Program-made: the position numbers and the translations under genes
Shown: positions 37,301 to 48,259 of the stretch, piece by piece
Layout: every line of letters starts with the position of its first letter
Position numbering within the stretch: position 1 is the stretch's first letter
Assembly (NCBI RefSeq): GCF_027942865.1
Contig: NC_134509.1
Coordinates: 34,274,197-34,338,196 of the forward strand
Reading direction: 5' to 3'
Length of the DNA: 64,000 bases
Source: Odontesthes bonariensis
Taxonomy: Eukaryota; Chordata; Actinopteri; Atheriniformes; Atherinopsidae
Notes under the pieces: model-generated
Seen by the model: the letters and a program-made list of their open reading frames with translations, nothing else
Told to the model about the DNA's origin: nothing
The model's database searches: none

Positions 37301-40300
37301 CTCCGCCTGTCTGCTCCTCGACTACCTCGCCGTCTTCCTGGTGAGTTTGGTAGATTAACTGTCAGGCTGAGAATCCATCAGAGCAGATTAAAAGTGGCTC
37401 AATTAGTTCCTAATAAGCATGGCGAGCTTGGCTCTACATGTGTGTGTGTGTGCGAGTTCAAATCCACTCTACTGGGGATCTGCTCGCAGGCTGGAGGAGG
37501 GGCTGAAACACCCAGGCACAGTGATCTACTTCCAATCTCCCCATATCAGTGTGTGTACGTGCGCATCCGTGAATGTGTGACGGCGTGTTCGAGCCGACAG
37601 GATCAATCCCTTCCACTTCCGTGGGTTGGCCTTGCTCTCCCAGTCTGTGTGTCTGTCTGTTGTCTGACATTGTCTGGACTACTGGACAACTTTTCTCCCC
37701 GAGGCAGTGGCTGACCTCAAGTTCATTCATCTAATATCGCACCAAACCTAAGATTTAAACAAAGGCTTTTGGTTTTTGTTCTTACACTAAAGAAGAAGAA
37801 AAGGCACCTTTTTTTTCTATCCTGTTCAAAACTGCGATGAGATCATTTCTTCCACAATTCAAACTGTAGCAAAATGACAATTACTGACTTAGTCTCCACA
37901 GCTGGGAATATCTGTTATTACGGGTCACATGGTTCCTCTGTAATGTTCTGCAGCTGTTTAACTGCGGCTGGAAGCTGACTCTGCGATTCCACCATAACAC
38001 AAACAGACCAAGGCACATGCATGGGCCCATATACTCCGAAGCCTTCGCAGAGCCTCAGGATAAGGGTTTCTATTTCAGCTCTCCAGGAAGAACACTTTTC
38101 TTGGAAAAGCCACAGAGTCAGCATCCCCCCAATAAAGTCAGAGTCATCAGACGGCAGCTGTTCTCTTGAACGAAAAGCTTTTCGGGGAGGAAAACTTTGG
38201 ACGTTACAGAGAAAAGAATCAAAGCGAGTGAATATGTGCGAGGAAAAGTTTCGAGCAGCGTCAGAGCTCAAGAGCTGAATGCAAATGAACCTTAGCCAAG
38301 TCCCGTCAGAAAGAAAAACACCACACAGAAGAATCTCTCTCCATTGTGTGAGCATGAGTGTGTGTGATGTTGTGGGCCACTGACGGACACTGTGCGGGGC
38401 CTTGTTTGTGTGTTCGTGTGTGTTTATGCATCTATCAGCTGGATGAGTGGATGCATGAAAGCCTTTGAGACAGATATACTGAGCCCATCTAAAGGCGGGC
38501 CTCAGTGAAAGAGTAAAGCAAAGAAAGAGAGCATTCTCTCACAACAGACTACAGCCCTCCCCTTCCCCCCTTTTTCCCTCACTCTCTCACTCCCTTGCAC
38601 CCCCGGTCCAATTCATCCTTCTTCTTCTTCTTGTTCTTCTCACCCTCTATGTTTCCCCTCCCTCCTGTCTAGCCGGAATGAACAATTTCACCCTGAATAG
38701 AACCCCTATATTCACTCACTCACGCTAACACACACACACACACACAACCCCCCGGGGGAGTTCAGTGACCTCACCTCGATAAACACAAAGTGCTAAATAT
38801 GCACTGACACAGAAAGTGAACACACTGTATGTGACACATATTCATGCAGCATCGTGTGCTCCACCGTTCGCACGAATAACGTCCAAACATGCGATCAAAG
38901 CCGAAAACGATCCCCGACATGGAAACCGCCTCATTTGCTGAAATATGTCACTATGTAATTAGTCTAAAAGGGGGTTCTTAAAATTCCAGTGGGCACACAC
39001 ACAGACACACACATGCACAAAGGCCTTTAGTCAAACACTGAATAGTTCACAGGAAGTGGCTATTTGGCAATTTAGAAGCACCTCCCACGGCTCATCGAAC
39101 CCTCTTTCTCACCCCTCGCCTCCAATCAGTCTTTTTATCTTTCTCACTCCTCCTCCTCCTCCTCCTCCTCCTCCTCCTCCTCCTCTTCTCTCCCAGCTTC
39201 TCCCTCCACTTCTCATCTTCCTCCCTTCTTTCATGGCTGTGGGTGCCTTCCCACGCTCAGCTCTTGAACTTGCACGTCCCCCCCCCCCCGTGCATGTCAG
39301 CAGACTACATTATGGGGGGGACAGCGGCGCATGAAATGGGGGATTCTGAACTGTGCATTTCAGCTTTGTGGGAGCTGCGAGCGCTGAGCTCTCTGCTGCA
39401 GAGACCTGGAAGTCACCTTGTTAGAGGATTCTAATGAAATGCAGCAAAACTGGGCCAGAGCTCCGTTTGGAGATAGAGCTGCTCTCTCCGAGGCAAACAC
39501 CGTCAACTCAGCCAGTGGTTAATCAAAGGACGACTCAAAATAGGTTTTTAACTATCCATCCATCCATCCATTATCTATACCGCTGAATCCGTCGATCGGG
39601 TCGCGGGTGGGCTGGAGCCTATCCCAGCAGTCAATGGGCGAGAGGCGGGGTACACCCTGGACAGGCTGCCAGTCCATCGCAGGGCCACAGAGACATACGA
39701 GACAAACAACCATGCACGCTCACACTCGGTTTTTAACTAATTCCAGCAATTCAAATTTTTAGTCGTCACATTCATTTTTAATTCATTAGGATGTCAGAAA
39801 TGAGGCTGAAATAATAAACCGAAAGCAGATAATGTTTGGCATTTCGCTTTGATAAATGACTTAAAGGGATAGTTCGCCTCTTTTGACATGAAGCTGTATG
39901 ACATCCCATATTAGCAATATCATTTATGAACATTTTCTTACCCCCTGCTGCGTCCTGTGAGCAGAGTTCCAGCCTCGTTTTGGCGTTGATGAAGGTAGTC
40001 CGGCTAGTTGGCTGGGGTTTAAAAAATAAAGCGTTTTGCTTCTCAAAACAATATGCATTCAACAGAGTAATACATTTGCATCAAAAAAATCGTTCTTCAG
40101 GAAAAAGTCAGACCTCACAATCGCTTGGTGCTATTTTCACTCCCTTCGTATCACTGCGTGCTGCCGCCTGCCGACAGCCGCGCCTGGTACGGTGTTTGCT
40201 GCTCGGAAGCAGGGGACTGCTCGGTCTGCACAGCACGCAGTGATACGAAGGGAGAGAAAATAGCACCAAGCGATTGTGAGGTCTGACTTTTTCTGGATGA

Positions 40301-42171
40301 ACGATTTTGTAATGCAAATGTATTACTCTTTTGAACGCATATTGTTTTGGGAAGGAAAACGCTTTATTTTTTAAACCCCAGCCAACTAGCCGGACTACCT
40401 TCATCAACGCCAAAACGAGGCTGGAACTCTGCTCACAGGACGCAGCAGGGGGTAAGAAAATGTTCATAAATGATATTGCTAATATGGGATGTCATACAGC
40501 TTCATGTCAGAAGAGGCGAACCATCCCTTTAACCTCTTCATACTTCATCAGGTAGGCTACTGTATGATCATGAAAGATTTTTGGTATGTTTCCTTTTAAC
40601 AGCCACCAAAGAAGTACACACAAAAAAATAAACAGACTTTGGTTTGCGTGTCATGTCCCTTTTTTCCCCTTCTGTGCTATAGAACTACTCAACCAGACAT
40701 TAACATGGTTGGAAAATTAATGCCAATACAGAAGTCCCAGAACCTGCGATTCCTGAAGCTCCAAAAGCGAGTCAGCCGCTTTGAGCCACTGTACCGTTTT
40801 AAGGCGGGCTTCTCTGCTCATTGGATCACTGTGCGCACCATGTGTAAGTATGGATGAGGAATGGTGGCGTCGATGTTGAGCCATTGCCTAAGCACTGAAG
40901 AACTGAAGTGGCCGAGCCAGCATGGAGGATGCGCCTCTCCTACCAACATCGCTGGCGTCACACAGCAGATTCTATGATGCCACCCTGTTCTGTGTGTAAG
41001 CACACACTGGTTCAGTGTTGATCCATCTCTATCTGGTCTGTGTGAACAACATCAGGGAACAGCTGCTTCGACCAGGACGTCTGTTTTGTGCAGATAATGC
41101 ACAGCTACTGTGTGAATAGGGATGCAGTTGAGGATTGTGGCTGTTAACTCAATAGGTGCTTGCTGGTCCAGTCCAGAGTCCAGACTAAACATGGAGAAGC
41201 AGCATTTAGCTGTTATGCTGCAAACAAGTGGAACAAACTGCCAGTGGAGATTAAACTTTCACCAAATGTAGACATTTTTAAATCCAGGTTAAAAACATTT
41301 CTTTTCTCATGTGTCTATGCATGAAATCTGCATTATATCTTTGAATTTATCTGGACTGTTGCTCGTTTTTAAATTCATTTTAATTATTTTAATTGTTTCA
41401 CTTTATAATCTTTTATGTAGTTTTAATGCTTCTTCCACTCCCTGTTGCAATGCAATGCTTTATGTGAAGCATTTTGAATTGTTTTGTACATGAAATGTGC
41501 TATACAAATAAATTTGATTTGATTTGATTTGCTCAGATCCATCCCTTCGATGTAAATTACTGCTCCAAAAAAAACACGATAGTGACAGCTAGATGGCAAA
41601 TTTGAGGCTCGCAAGCAAGCAGCCGTCAAACCCAAAAGGTCATGGTACAACTTGTCACATTTGGTTAAGGGCCCCCTGGCATCAGTTTTCAATGCAAAGT
41701 GTTCCCCTTTGGAATCAGGTCAGGACCAACTCGCCCGACATTAACCAAACTAACAGTTTTTACATTTATTATTTGTCCATCACAACGTTGGAGAGGCAAG
41801 AGGTTCACTATCTTGACTCGATTGACATTTCTGGCCTTCCTCCTCACACTTACAGCAGTGATCAATATATTGAGGGATCCCACAACTCTGTGGTTGCAGG
41901 ACAGCCTGAGTAACTACTTGGCCGGTCTGCTGTGAAATTAGAGTGTGCGCAGATGACAAGAGGTTGGATGATAATGTGATGCTGCATGATGAAGAGGATG
42001 ATGAATTTTGTGTGGGAGGTCATTGTTCCCCGATGCTTTCCTTACCTTCTGATACTCAGAGTCCTCTGGTCTGAAGTCGCTGCTCACCACTTGAAATTCC
42101 AAGTTGAAATGAGGCAACCGGTGGAGCAGATTCACCCACCAAGGCGGAGAGTAGTTCACCACGGCCGCCAT
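22503..42171 (-). CDS. ttyh3: tweety homolog 3, five-pass membrane protein
   Basis: Coding exons (minus): 42171-42046, 35679-35483, 32026-31915, 31823-31603, 30736-30641, 30473-30401, 30274-30199, 29369-29314, 28960-28868, 28662-28570, 28485-28349, 25853-25680, 24128-24053, 22637-22503. Phases agree at every junction and give 554 aa (human TTYH3 is 523). Tweety proteins are plasma-membrane dimers reported as swelling- or calcium-activated chloride channels, though recent structures question the pore. Visible: the family N-terminus PPWWVNLLHRLPHF, membrane segments near 44-70, 93-117, 220-242, 252-271 and 394-420, extracellular N-glycosylation sites (NQT, NRT, NST), DFCVSPDTY and DCRSLH. The cytoplasmic tail holds HMPSLYSCGSSYGSE and a PPSY motif (508-511). 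The tail diverges after ATNRP and ends SSVH. The a/b teleost paralogue is undetermined. Confidence 0.95.
22740..22834. repeat. (GATA)n microsatellite
   Basis: About 24 tandem GATA/TAGA units in the last ttyh3 intron, roughly 100 bp upstream (in transcript sense) of the last exon. Confidence 0.95.
24392..24476. repeat. (TA)n/(GT)n compound microsatellite
   Basis: A TA run with TGTA interruptions that grades into GT units, in the intron before the last-but-one ttyh3 exon end. Confidence 0.9.
28309..28343. repeat. (GT)n microsatellite abutting a ttyh3 donor site
   Basis: About 17 GT units on the plus strand. In ttyh3 sense this is a CA repeat that begins at intron position +6/+7, immediately after the donor gtaaaa of the exon ending at 28349. 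Confidence 0.95.
29058..29310 (+). repeat. L2-like LINE 3' fragment abutting a ttyh3 donor
   Basis: It ends with the fish L2-type tail AAGTCGCTTTGGATAAAAGC and then TCTGCAAAATGA followed by TAATG units. Upstream there is a short frame (29077-29265) like the end of an RT ORF. In ttyh3 sense the tail begins within about 6 nt of the donor after the exon ending at 29314. Confidence 0.75.
31114..31544 (+). mobile_element. 5'-truncated L2/CR1-like LINE in ttyh3 intron
   Basis: AGATTCAG at 31114-31121 and 31537-31544 flanks the insert 31122-31536. It encodes the RT C-terminus (SRALRSKDSGQLVQSRVQT, then FSCYAANKWNKLPVEI, then FKSRLKTFLFS) and ends with GATTTGATTTGATTTG units. Same family as 17159-18083 and about 41165-41535. 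Confidence 0.85.
32175..32603. mobile_element. hAT-type MITE in ttyh3 intron
   Basis: The element 32183-32595 has an exact 8-bp duplication TACATGAG (32175-32182, 32596-32603). Ends are TAGGGCTGAGCAAT and ATCGCTACAGCCTTA, imperfect inverted repeats. It is rich in ATCGAT-type motifs and has no coding frame. Confidence 0.85.
33000..35200. other. ttyh3 intron, no recognised feature
   Basis: Only short A/T-rich runs and scattered CA-rich DNA were seen between the hAT element and the second coding exon. Short open frames here have no recognisable domain. Confidence 0.4.
36000..39140. other. ttyh3 first coding intron, unassigned part
   Basis: CA-rich and CT-rich tracts (36307-36345, 38730-38747) and no recognisable coding or mobile sequence. 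Confidence 0.4.
39147..39185. repeat. (CTC)n microsatellite
   Basis: About 13 CTC units; GAG units in ttyh3 sense, purine-rich. Confidence 0.9.
39550..39730 (+). repeat. Fish LINE-tail repeat
   Basis: It starts with CCATC units and contains GGTCGCGGGTGGGCTGGAGCC and GGGCGAGAGGCGGGGTACAC followed by CTGGACAGGC. Same repeat as 16990-17158. Confidence 0.75.
39861..40532. repeat. TTAA-flanked foldback MITE, family member A
   Basis: Left arm 39865 to about 40155 is the reverse complement of about 40225-40528, with a loop of about 70 bp. Ends read AGGGATAGTTCGCCTCTT and its complement (one base altered on the right), with TTAA at 39861-39864 and 40529-40532. Other members: about 45050-46338 (B), 48260-49545 (C), 63943 onwards (D). 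It lies in the first coding intron of ttyh3. Confidence 0.9.
41160..41540 (+). mobile_element. 5'-truncated L2/CR1-like LINE in ttyh3 intron
   Basis: About 370 bp nearly identical to 31165-31536, starting at GGTCCAGTCCAGAGTCCAG and ending in GATTTGATTTG. A 5-bp TTGCT at both edges may be the duplication. Confidence 0.75.
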
Positions 42172-43270
42172 CCTGATGCAGCTGCCTGCAGGCGGTCACT
42201 TCGCAGTGGAACCTGGTTCTTCACGGGGACGCTGTAAAGAAAATCACACCCAGCTGTCACAGCTTTGGTGAACCTGAAAAGGCACAGCTCCCTTCTGCTA
42301 ATACTGTTTACCACCGAAACCTGGCTCCACCAAAGAGTCATTACGAAGGACTGACATCATCAGAAGAATAATGCCATGACTTATTAGTCAGCAATAGAAA
42401 AGGCTGTGAAATGTGCAAATATGCCTTTCTGACACCTTAAAAGCATAATAACACTGCAATATGGCGAATAATCTAATATCAGAAAAAGCCATTTGCTTAA
42501 AGATTAAATCAATATGATTCTAGTTCCGTCGATGGATGCCTTCCATTACATTTATATGTTGGGGGTCACTGTCTGACATATAATCATCTGCACCAGGGTG
42601 GTGATAACTGTGGGCAACAGTCTCATGTAATTAACATCCCCAATAACAAAAGACAATTAGGCCATTTAAATTTCCCTTCAGGACACATTGTGGGCAAATA
42701 TCAGACCTAATGCGCTCATGACATTAGCCCCGTTGCCAGCTACCTCTCATCGCCCAATTTGCGTCCATGGTGCAAAAACACAGGCTTCGTGAGATAAATA
42801 TGTTGAGGAAGGGGGAAATGGGCGTTAAATGAAGCCCCACGCACCGCCATGACTCTGTCTATTGTGCTGAATTTACTGTACCGACACATGTAGGTCAGCT
42901 CAGACAAATGAACCCTCACAAATTCAAGCTTGTTTATCGCCAAAGTCGTGGAATTGTTAGCAACCCCGCGGATTAGCTAGTTTTTTTTTTCCTGCTTTGA
43001 CCGTTAAAACTACTGTCGTCAAGGGAACGATGATGAGAAACGGGCAGGAATTCGTCTCAAAGCTTCGGGAACCGTGATTACAGCCTACCTTCCGAAGCCC
43101 GAGCTGGTGCAGACTCTCGTTCAGCGTAGTTTTGGGAGTCCAGAGCGGCTTGTCTTTCACCTATTGTCTTCCCTGGTCCGGTGGAGGATATGAACGCGAC
43201 AGCCGAGCGCTGCTGCATTAACGCGGCCGTACCGAGCTAGCTGCGACGGCTGCAGTCCCAACCACATTGA
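42172..43270 (-). promoter_or_regulatory. ttyh3 5'UTR exon, intron and CpG-rich promoter
   Basis: In minus sense, a donor GGAAG/gtaggctg at 43089/43088 ends a non-coding exon. The acceptor tttacag before 42231 starts the exon that holds the ATG at 42171, with 60 nt of 5'UTR. The DNA at about 43060-43330 is clearly richer in CpG than its surroundings (GCGGCCG, CCGAGCG, ACGCGAC), as expected for a CpG-island promoter. The start of transcription is not resolved. Confidence 0.6.
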
Positions 43271-43339
43271 AAAGGACGGAAAACGGCCACCGACCCGGTC
43301 TGCTCACATTTCACCGAGACACCCCACCGCCTCGACGAC

Positions 43340-43929
43340 CTTCCCCAAAAACGGCAGATCAGGGGTTAAACTCCTTGACCCGCAACCCAGTATCAGTTTT
43401 CTTTTTTTTTGTTGTTGTTACAATCCGGCGACGCAGTCCTTATCCTCTCCTAAGGATTTGTGCTCGTTTCCGCGATGACCATCACTTCGGTGCATTTGGC
43501 TGCGCAGCTCTTCTGTTGGCTGATATTGTTGGAGCGTGAGGCAAACACGGTCTTTAAAAAGCCGTGGAGGATGGGGCTTTGCGGCATCTCCGGCTGTGAG
43601 TGTGTGTGCGCGTGTGTGTGTGTGCGTGTGCGCGTGTGTGTGGTGAGGAGAGCAAATGCGCAAAAAGGCAAAAAGGCCTCCCCCTGACGTTACAAACACG
43701 GTAGTACAAGTGTGGTACGAGTTGGGAGCATAATACACCAATCGTTGGGAGGTCTAAAAAAAAATTTTTTGGATGGATTTAAAATGCCATTTTTCTGTAA
43801 AAACCTAACCTAAATGTTTTCTCCGTTTAACCTTAAAGACGTTATTTGCACCTCTGAAAAACCGGGAAATGGCAACCTAGAACAAACTATATCTTCCCTG
43901 AAACCACACACCAATAAATCAATATCTGC
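43340..43929. other. No gene; GT/GC-rich microsatellite
   Basis: Upstream of the ttyh3 promoter. A compound GT/GCGTGT repeat lies near 43598-43642. Nothing else recognised. Confidence 0.5.
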
Positions 43930-44673
43930 ATATATATTAGGCCTGGGCGAGTTAACTCGTTATTATCCCGTTAACTCGTTAATTATTTAACGCCAATAAA
44001 CATTTCATTGCGCATTAACGCAGGTTTACAGGTTTACATGTACAGGAGGACTATAGCCTCTTGTACATGGGGCGCCTGCTCAACCCACTACGCCACAGAC
44101 CACCCTTGTTTTATTATTATCTTTTTTTTTTTTTTAAGTCTGTTGCTCACAGGCTTTTATTTTGTAAAAGTCTGTTGCTGTCTGCTGCGGAACCGGAAAA
44201 TAAAGTAATCGGCGAATCCACCAAACAAGCAGAAGGGTACGGAACTTTTACTCGGCCATTTTCATTTTAAAGTTCTTCCAGACGGCGGAGTCCACAGAAC
44301 CAAAGTCCTCTGTAAACACTGCCAAGTTGAATTGTCTTCTCACTGTAGTAGTTCCAGTCTAAAATATCACTTTAAGGCAAAACACACAACTGATAGCAGC
44401 AAGTCATTCAAGGAAACAGACAGTGGAGCGAGGCTTCTACATAAAAACTACATAAAAATGCTGATGTTAAAAGTGTGTTTGCACAACAAATGTTATGGCA
44501 CTTTCATTTATATGGCAGCACATTTAAAATAAAACTAAATGCTAAAAGCTATACACTACTGTTGAATTCATTTTTGGATTTTGCGTACAAATGCGATTAA
44601 TCGTGATTAATCAGGGAAATCACGTGATTAATTAGATTAAAAATTTTAATCGTTGCCCAGCCCGAATATATAT
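43930..44673 (+). mobile_element. hAT-type element, BED-finger family copy 3
   Basis: The element 43938-44665 begins TAGGCCTGGGCGAGTTAACTCG and ends AATCGTTGCCCAGCCCGA. Flanks are ATATATAT on both sides, but this lies in a TA run, so the duplication is ambiguous. The ORF start codon is lost (ATGGAG changed to AAGCAG) although the finger cysteines remain. A minus-strand SINE piece lies at about 44036-44106. Confidence 0.8.
44036..44106 (-). repeat. Internally deleted SINE inside hAT copy 3
   Basis: Reverse complement of the SINE 5' half (through GGCTATAGTCCT); the B box and tail are gone. Confidence 0.65.
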
Positions 44674-45049
44674 ATATATATATATATTTTTTTCTCTTCT
44701 TCAGTATCATTCTTATGACACCTGTTTTGACTACTCTGGTTTCTTTTCTGTAATATATGTCAGTAATGTCCACTTTGTGCTTATGTTGCTCTTTGTATTC
44801 TACCTTATACGTTACTTGAGCACTGCTTCTTTCTTTCTTATATGCTACCCGTTCCAAGTACAAATAAAGTAATAAATAGTTTGGTACAATGTGCAAAAGG
44901 GAGCTTTACTCCCCACCAGCAGGGACAATGATCTAAAAATGACAGTATGATAACATATGTGCATAACTAAGAACTTTTAATGTCATTACCGTCCCTCTAA
45001 CTGCAGCCATATTTGAAATGGGTTGAGATGACTTGGAATCCTTGGGATA

Positions 45050-46338
45050 AGACATGACCATTTTCTTACACCCTGCTGCGTCCTGTGAGCCGAGTTCCAG
45101 CCTCGTTTTGGTGTTGATGAAGGTAGTCTGGCTAGTTGGCTGGGGCCACAAAAAAAAAAGCGTTTTGCTTCTCAAAACAATATGCGTTCAAAAGAGTAAA
45201 ACATTTGCATCACAAAATCGTTCTCCAGGAAAAAGTCAGACCTCACATCGCTTGGTGCTATTTTCTCTCCCTTCATATCCTCAAATCATATATCAAATCC
45301 TTCAGGTTTCTGGGCCCCACAATCTCTCAGGGCCTGAAGTGGGAGACCAACACAGTCACTACCATCAAAAAGGTCCAGCAGAGGTTGTACTTCCTGCGGC
45401 AGCTCAGGAAGCTCAACCTACCTAAGGAGCTGCTGATCCAGTTTTACACCGCCATTGTTCAGTCTGTTCTCTGTTCATCCATCACCGTTTGGTTCGGATC
45501 AACCACCAAACAGGAAAAAAACAGACTGCAATGGACAATAAGGTCTGCAGAGAAGATTATTGGTGTCAGCCTGCCCTCCATCCAGGATCTGTACCTGTCC
45601 AGAGTCAGGAAACGGGCAGGTTACATCTCTGCAGACCCATCACACCCTGGACACAAACTGTTTAAACTCCTCCCTTCTGCAAGGCGCTACAGAACTCTGT
45701 ACGCCAAAACAACAAGACACAGGAACAGTTTCTTCCCTCAGGCTGTCTCTGTGTTAAACAGCTAAAACCGGACTTCAGTGTTTCATCCTTGCACCATGCA
45801 CCAATTTGCACTTCTGATTTAATCTTGTTCTATGTCTATTTTTTTTTGTAATTGTTGCACTAAAGAGAGTGAGGTGTAACCGGAGTCAAATTCCTCGTGT
45901 GTGTCCACATACCTGGCAATAAAAAGCAATTCTGATTCTGATTTCACTGCGTGCTGCCGCCTGCCGACAGCCGCGCCTGTTACTGTGTTTGCTGCTCGGA
46001 AGCAGGGGACTGCTCGGTCTGCACGGTCTACACAGCACGCAGTGATACAAAGGGAGAGAAAATAGCGCCAAGCGATTAGGAGGTCTGACTTTTTCCTGGA
46101 GAACGATTTTGTGATGCAAATATATTACTCTTTTGAACGCATATTGTTTTGAGAAGCAAAATGCTTTATTTTTGTGGCCCCAGCTAACTAGCCGGACTAC
46201 CTTCATCAACGCCAAAACTCGGCTGGAACTCGGCTGACAGGACGCAGCAGGGGGTAAGTCAAATTTAATAAATGATATTGCTAATATGGGATGTCATACA
46301 GCTTCATGTCTAAAGAGGCGAACTATGCCTTTAAGAGG
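45050..46338. repeat. TTAA foldback family member B, split by a LINE
   Basis: Left part 45056 to about 45283 and right part about 45946-46334 match the arms of the 39861 element. The left terminus has lost the AGGGATAGTTC end (sequence starts at CATTTTCTTAC). The right end keeps a CCT-TTAA-like junction at about 46328-46334. The loop region is interrupted by a LINE. Confidence 0.75.
45284..45945 (+). mobile_element. 5'-truncated LINE (Rex/jockey-like) nested in a foldback
   Basis: One frame open to 45763 carries a reverse-transcriptase C-terminus: FRFLGPTISQGLKWETN, KKVQQRLYFLRQLRKLNLP, YTAIVQSVLCSSITVWFGS, LYLSRVRKRAGYISADPSHP and RHRNSFFPQAVSVLN. The 3' end has an AATAAA-like run and the tail GATTCTGATTCTGATT. 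Clade assignment is inferred. It is inserted at the loop edge of the foldback, whose sequence resumes at TCACTGCGTGCTG. Confidence 0.8.
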
Positions 46339-46339
46339 G

Positions 46340-47560
46340 AGAATCCTGATGCATTTGGTGGGACTCAGAACATCTGTTTCGCCAAAGGGATCACAACCCA
46401 GAAACACTTTTAAAAATAAAACACAAAAAAACCATACATAGTGACGCCAAACTGGACATTTCTCTCAGAAAATTAGGGGTGATGGGACAAAACTGCAGAA
46501 AACTGTTTGGGCAATAATGATGACAGCTTTCCAGTTAAAAAAAACCAAATCATCAAAAACAGGTTTTATTTAAAAAATACAGCATTTTATTGAATGCCTC
46601 AGAAATTTAAGTTACACACATGCTGATAAAACTGCATTCATCCTCTATTTTTGCCGACTCTCACAAATGATTCCACTACTTAAAAGCACATGATCTGATA
46701 TTGGCATTAGAGGTACTCCCTTCAGTATTGCAGCAGAGTGATCTATAATTTATTCACAGTTTTAGTGCATCATCTGAGAATCAGCTCCCAGTCATACCTC
46801 AAAATCAGTCATTATCTGTTCAGCATATGGTTCATTATTGAGCTGATATTTATGGGTTTGAAATCAGGCATATTGAAACATGACCAGAGGAATTTCCAGT
46901 GAAGTGGGCCCCCTTTGGCCCGTCAGGTTAGCGGAACTTAAACTGTAAGTTTAAAGTGTATCATCATGTGAGCAGGCACTTCGGCACAGGAAAAAAATCA
47001 GGAGAATAGTTTACACAAATTAGAGAGGGATTTGACTCCAGATTAGCAGATACATCTAAACAGGGCTGGTCACACGCGTGCTCTCACCACCTAATAAAGG
47101 ACAGCCTTAGGACAACTTGTCGTATCGTATTGTGAGATGGTCTTAAATCAAATCTTGACCAAAACGAGCGTATATATCCGCCGCTTACTGTATTTCCAAG
47201 TTGTAAAAGAATCCACTTCCCAGAATATTGCAGTTATTAGAGTGGGAGAGGCTCTTACGCGGGAAATGTCAAAATGTAGTCTCATCTCAAAGGCGATTCG
47301 GTGGGGGTGGTGTTGCAAGCATGTGACACACAGAAACCCTTTCACACAAGCCACGGGGCCTATAGCATTAAGACTTCTCTGCTCCTCAGCGGACGTGACG
47401 GCGACACGATGATGCCATCGGAATCATCTGAATCGACTGCGGCGTCTCTGTCGAACTCTGCTGTGGAACCGAGTTTTGTTTGGGCTGAAACAGACATACA
47501 GGACACATCTGTGACTGTGGTCACTCACTCCATTATAACAGTACCGCAAGCCTTCAGCCA
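46340..47560. other. No gene recognised
   Basis: No domain, clear repeat boundary or RNA gene was seen. The frame at 47301-47702 runs into the inverted repeat at 47567 and is not supported as a gene. Confidence 0.5.
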
Positions 47561-47566
47561 CTCCTT

Positions 47567-48212
47567 GGCTGTATTCGAAACCGCATACTACATACTTGCA
47601 AACTACATACTTCCATACTGCATACTGCTCGATCAGACAGTATGCAGAGCGTTTACCCACAATGCATTTCGTTCCTGCCCAAGCCAAAATCAGCTGGCCT
47701 GAAGCTGATTTCGCTTAAGCTCTAAACTCTGTAAACTTAAGCAATATTTGAAACATTTACAGGCGAGAAAGTAGTTTAGATCCCCAACGTGTTGAAAACC
47801 TGACAAAATACCGGCTATTTACAATTTTGTTCCCACGAATTCGGCACTACTAAAGCTAGCCGCAGTGAGCAACGCACTTCCGGTTATTTTCACAAAAATA
47901 AAATACCCGTTGCCTTTTATCATAGGGAAAGCCATTACGATACAATTGGTGCTTTTGTTTTGAAAACAGGAAGTGAACCTACCCTCGTTGTAGCTAGCTT
48001 GAAACTGCCGTTTTGACAGGAAATGACGATCGGCGACGTCACATTATGTTGGATCTTGGGTAGTTTGAGGATGAGTAGTAACCTCATGATGCATACCCAA
48101 CATTTCGGCGAATCTAGTATGCATCCGGGAACTTCTCGCTCACTCAAACTCGCATACTAACTCAAAAAGTTAGTAGGAGTAGTAGGAGAAGTATGCGGTT
48201 TCGAACACAGCC
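47567..48212. mobile_element. Non-autonomous DNA transposon with GGCTGT..CCGCATACT ends
   Basis: The left end GGCTGTATTCGAAACCGCAT and right end ATGCGGTTTCGAACACAGCC are inverted repeats differing at one position in 20. Interior TACATACT/AGTATGC-type motifs are also partly palindromic. A 3-bp CTT occurs on both sides, but no convincing 8-bp duplication, so the superfamily is left open. Confidence 0.75.
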
Positions 48213-48259
48213 CTTTATTGTCTTTATATACCAGGAAAATAGGAAGTAGATGCTGAAAT

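Noticed and set aside
47301-47702. 133-codon frame as a host gene
   Set aside because: It extends into the inverted repeat at 47567 and has no domain or splice support.
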